Under the pieces are notes generated by a model. It made no database searches and was not told the DNA's origin. It was given only the letters and a program-made list of their open reading frames with translations. The position numbers were made by a program, and so were the translations under genes. This document shows, piece by piece, positions 4,979 to 5,633 of a DNA stretch of 5,633 bases. Within the stretch, counting starts at the first letter, position 1, and each line of letters starts with the position of its first letter. The stretch comes from Akkermansiaceae bacterium. Lineage in GTDB: Bacteria; Verrucomicrobiota; Verrucomicrobiia; Verrucomicrobiales; Akkermansiaceae. The stretch spans positions 1 to 5,633 of the forward strand of contig JAHDGN010000241.1 of the NCBI GenBank assembly GCA_020627645.1, read 5' to 3'.

Positions 4979-5633
4979 ATGAAATCACCTCTTCCCTTCC
5001 TCGCCCTCAGCCTTTCCCTCACCGCCACCACTCCCGGTCAATCCCCCCCCCCCGAGACCATCACCGAAAAAATCAAAATCCCCGACTACACAAACGCCTT
5101 TCAAAAACTCATCGACCTCGGCCTTCCAGACGCCAAAAACACCTCCTACGTCAAAGTCACCTTTGATGAAGACAAAGGAAACCCCAAAAGATCCAACTTC
5201 TACTACGGAGAAGGCTCACAACCTCTCAAACGATCCGGCAACGCCTGGATCCACCCCGTCGACCCCGACAACAAGGACTCCCGTCTGATCATCCAAAAAG
5301 GAATCGAAACCACTCACATCACCCGAGTCGCCAAAAAAAACCTCGTGACCAAACTCTTCGGCCGCCGAGATGACAAAAAGAAAGCCAAATTTCCAAAAGC
5401 CTCCTTCGAAAAAATTGACATCAAATCCGAAATTGAAAATCTCCTCACCCAACTGAAGAAAAGACAATCCCCCTCACTTGAATCCCTCGAACAAGCACAA
5501 ATTTTCAACCGCTTCGGACAACCAACCAACTCTCCAGACAACCACAACCTCCTCATCCTCGCCTGCCACGCCCATCGCGCCGGCCACCCTCGCCAACCAA
5601 CTCGCCTACCAAATCCTCTCCAACCACCCCGCT
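4979..5633 (+). CDS. Exported protein of unknown function, 3' end beyond window, possible frameshift
   Basis: An open frame from ATG 4979 to the window edge, 218 codons visible. It starts with a signal peptide (MKSPLPFLALSLSLTATTPG, with likely cleavage before Gln21). This is followed at once by three prolines encoded by a run of 11 C (5043-5053). The mature part is hydrophilic and Lys-rich (RRDDKKKAKF at ~132-141), with FNFYYGEG-like aromatic strands earlier (NFYYGEGSQPL at ~75-85). A helical segment follows (SLESLEQAQIFNRFG), then LLILACHAHRAGHP. From base ~5588 the frame gives Pro/Arg-rich residues unlike the rest, whereas the next frame reads ANQLAYQILSNHPA. One extra base near 5588-5591 would explain this. 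The coding strand is extremely C-rich and G-poor. I do not recognise a family; a short helical-repeat C-terminus is possible. No Shine-Dalgarno sequence precedes the start. Confidence 0.78.
   Translation, partial: MKSPLPFLALSLSLTATTPGQSPPPETITEKIKIPDYTNAFQKLIDLGLPDAKNTSYVKVTFDEDKGNPKRSNFYYGEGSQPLKRSGNAWIHPVDPDNKDSRLIIQKGIETTHITRVAKKNLVTKLFGRRDDKKKAKFPKASFEKIDIKSEIENLLTQLKKRQSPSLESLEQAQIFNRFGQPTNSPDNHNLLILACHAHRAGHPRQPTRLPNPLQPPR
5043..5053 (+). repeat. 11-C homopolymer inside the coding region
   Basis: Eleven consecutive C bases lie immediately after the predicted signal peptide of the last gene, where they encode most of a Ser-Pro-Pro-Pro run. Tracts of this length are prone to slipped-strand changes, and a change of one base would move the whole mature protein out of frame. 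Confidence 0.9.

Noticed and set aside
4687..5166. A 159-codon + strand open frame
   Set aside because: It reads the broken argG tail and the start of the 4979 gene in the wrong frame. Its residues are low-complexity Ser/Pro/His/Arg, and the frame at 4979 has a clear signal peptide instead.
5216..5556. Two overlapping minus-strand open frames
   Set aside because: They are antisense to the 4979 gene and arise from its C-rich codons; no protein family features are visible.
1..5633. CRISPR array, transposase, toxin-antitoxin or defence module
   Set aside because: No regularly spaced repeats, transposase motifs, terminal inverted repeats or small paired genes are visible.

Overview
The window looks like an ordinary bacterial chromosomal segment of about 50% GC with every recognisable gene on the + strand. 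A member of the Verrucomicrobiota or a nearby PVC lineage is my best guess. The reasons are a C-terminal beta-domain in the second secreted protein of a type common there (a Y-T-I-E-A...W-S...ERFFRV pattern), several exported proteins of unknown function, C-rich coding strands, and starts without Shine-Dalgarno sequences. This placement is inference, not proof.

Layout: (1) 1-415, the 3' end of an O-acetylhomoserine sulfhydrylase gene (metY, methionine/cysteine metabolism). (2) 503-1123, a stand-alone LON substrate-binding-domain protein, followed two bases after its stop by (3) 1126-1953, an exported beta-rich protein. (4) 1954-2143, an intergenic region with a 12-bp palindrome and a degenerate 7-bp repeat. 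(5) 2144-3454, a complete argininosuccinate synthase gene (argG, arginine biosynthesis). (6) 3578-4432, an exported lysine-rich protein of unknown function, ending in a strong intrinsic terminator at 4454-4487. (7) 4539-4808, a scar: the first ~39 codons of an RND-family efflux pump joined in frame to a diverged, broken copy of the last 50 codons of argG. (8) 4979 to the window end, another exported protein of unknown function, with an 11-C homopolymer just after its signal peptide and a suspected frameshift near the window edge.

The most interesting part is 3305-4808. The 3' end of argG occurs twice at a constant 1354-base offset with no indel over 150 bp. The two copies are only about 71% identical, many differences are synonymous, and the second copy carries an AAA-to-TAA nonsense change. 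This resembles the footprint of a DNA segment inserted at the 3' end of a gene, with the displaced tail left to decay, or of replacement of argG by a diverged homologue. No integrase is present in the window, so the mechanism is open.

The metY and argG genes are housekeeping amino-acid genes. The three exported proteins all place a glutamine at or near position +1 of the predicted mature chain. I see no CRISPR array, tRNA, rRNA, insertion sequence or defence system here.
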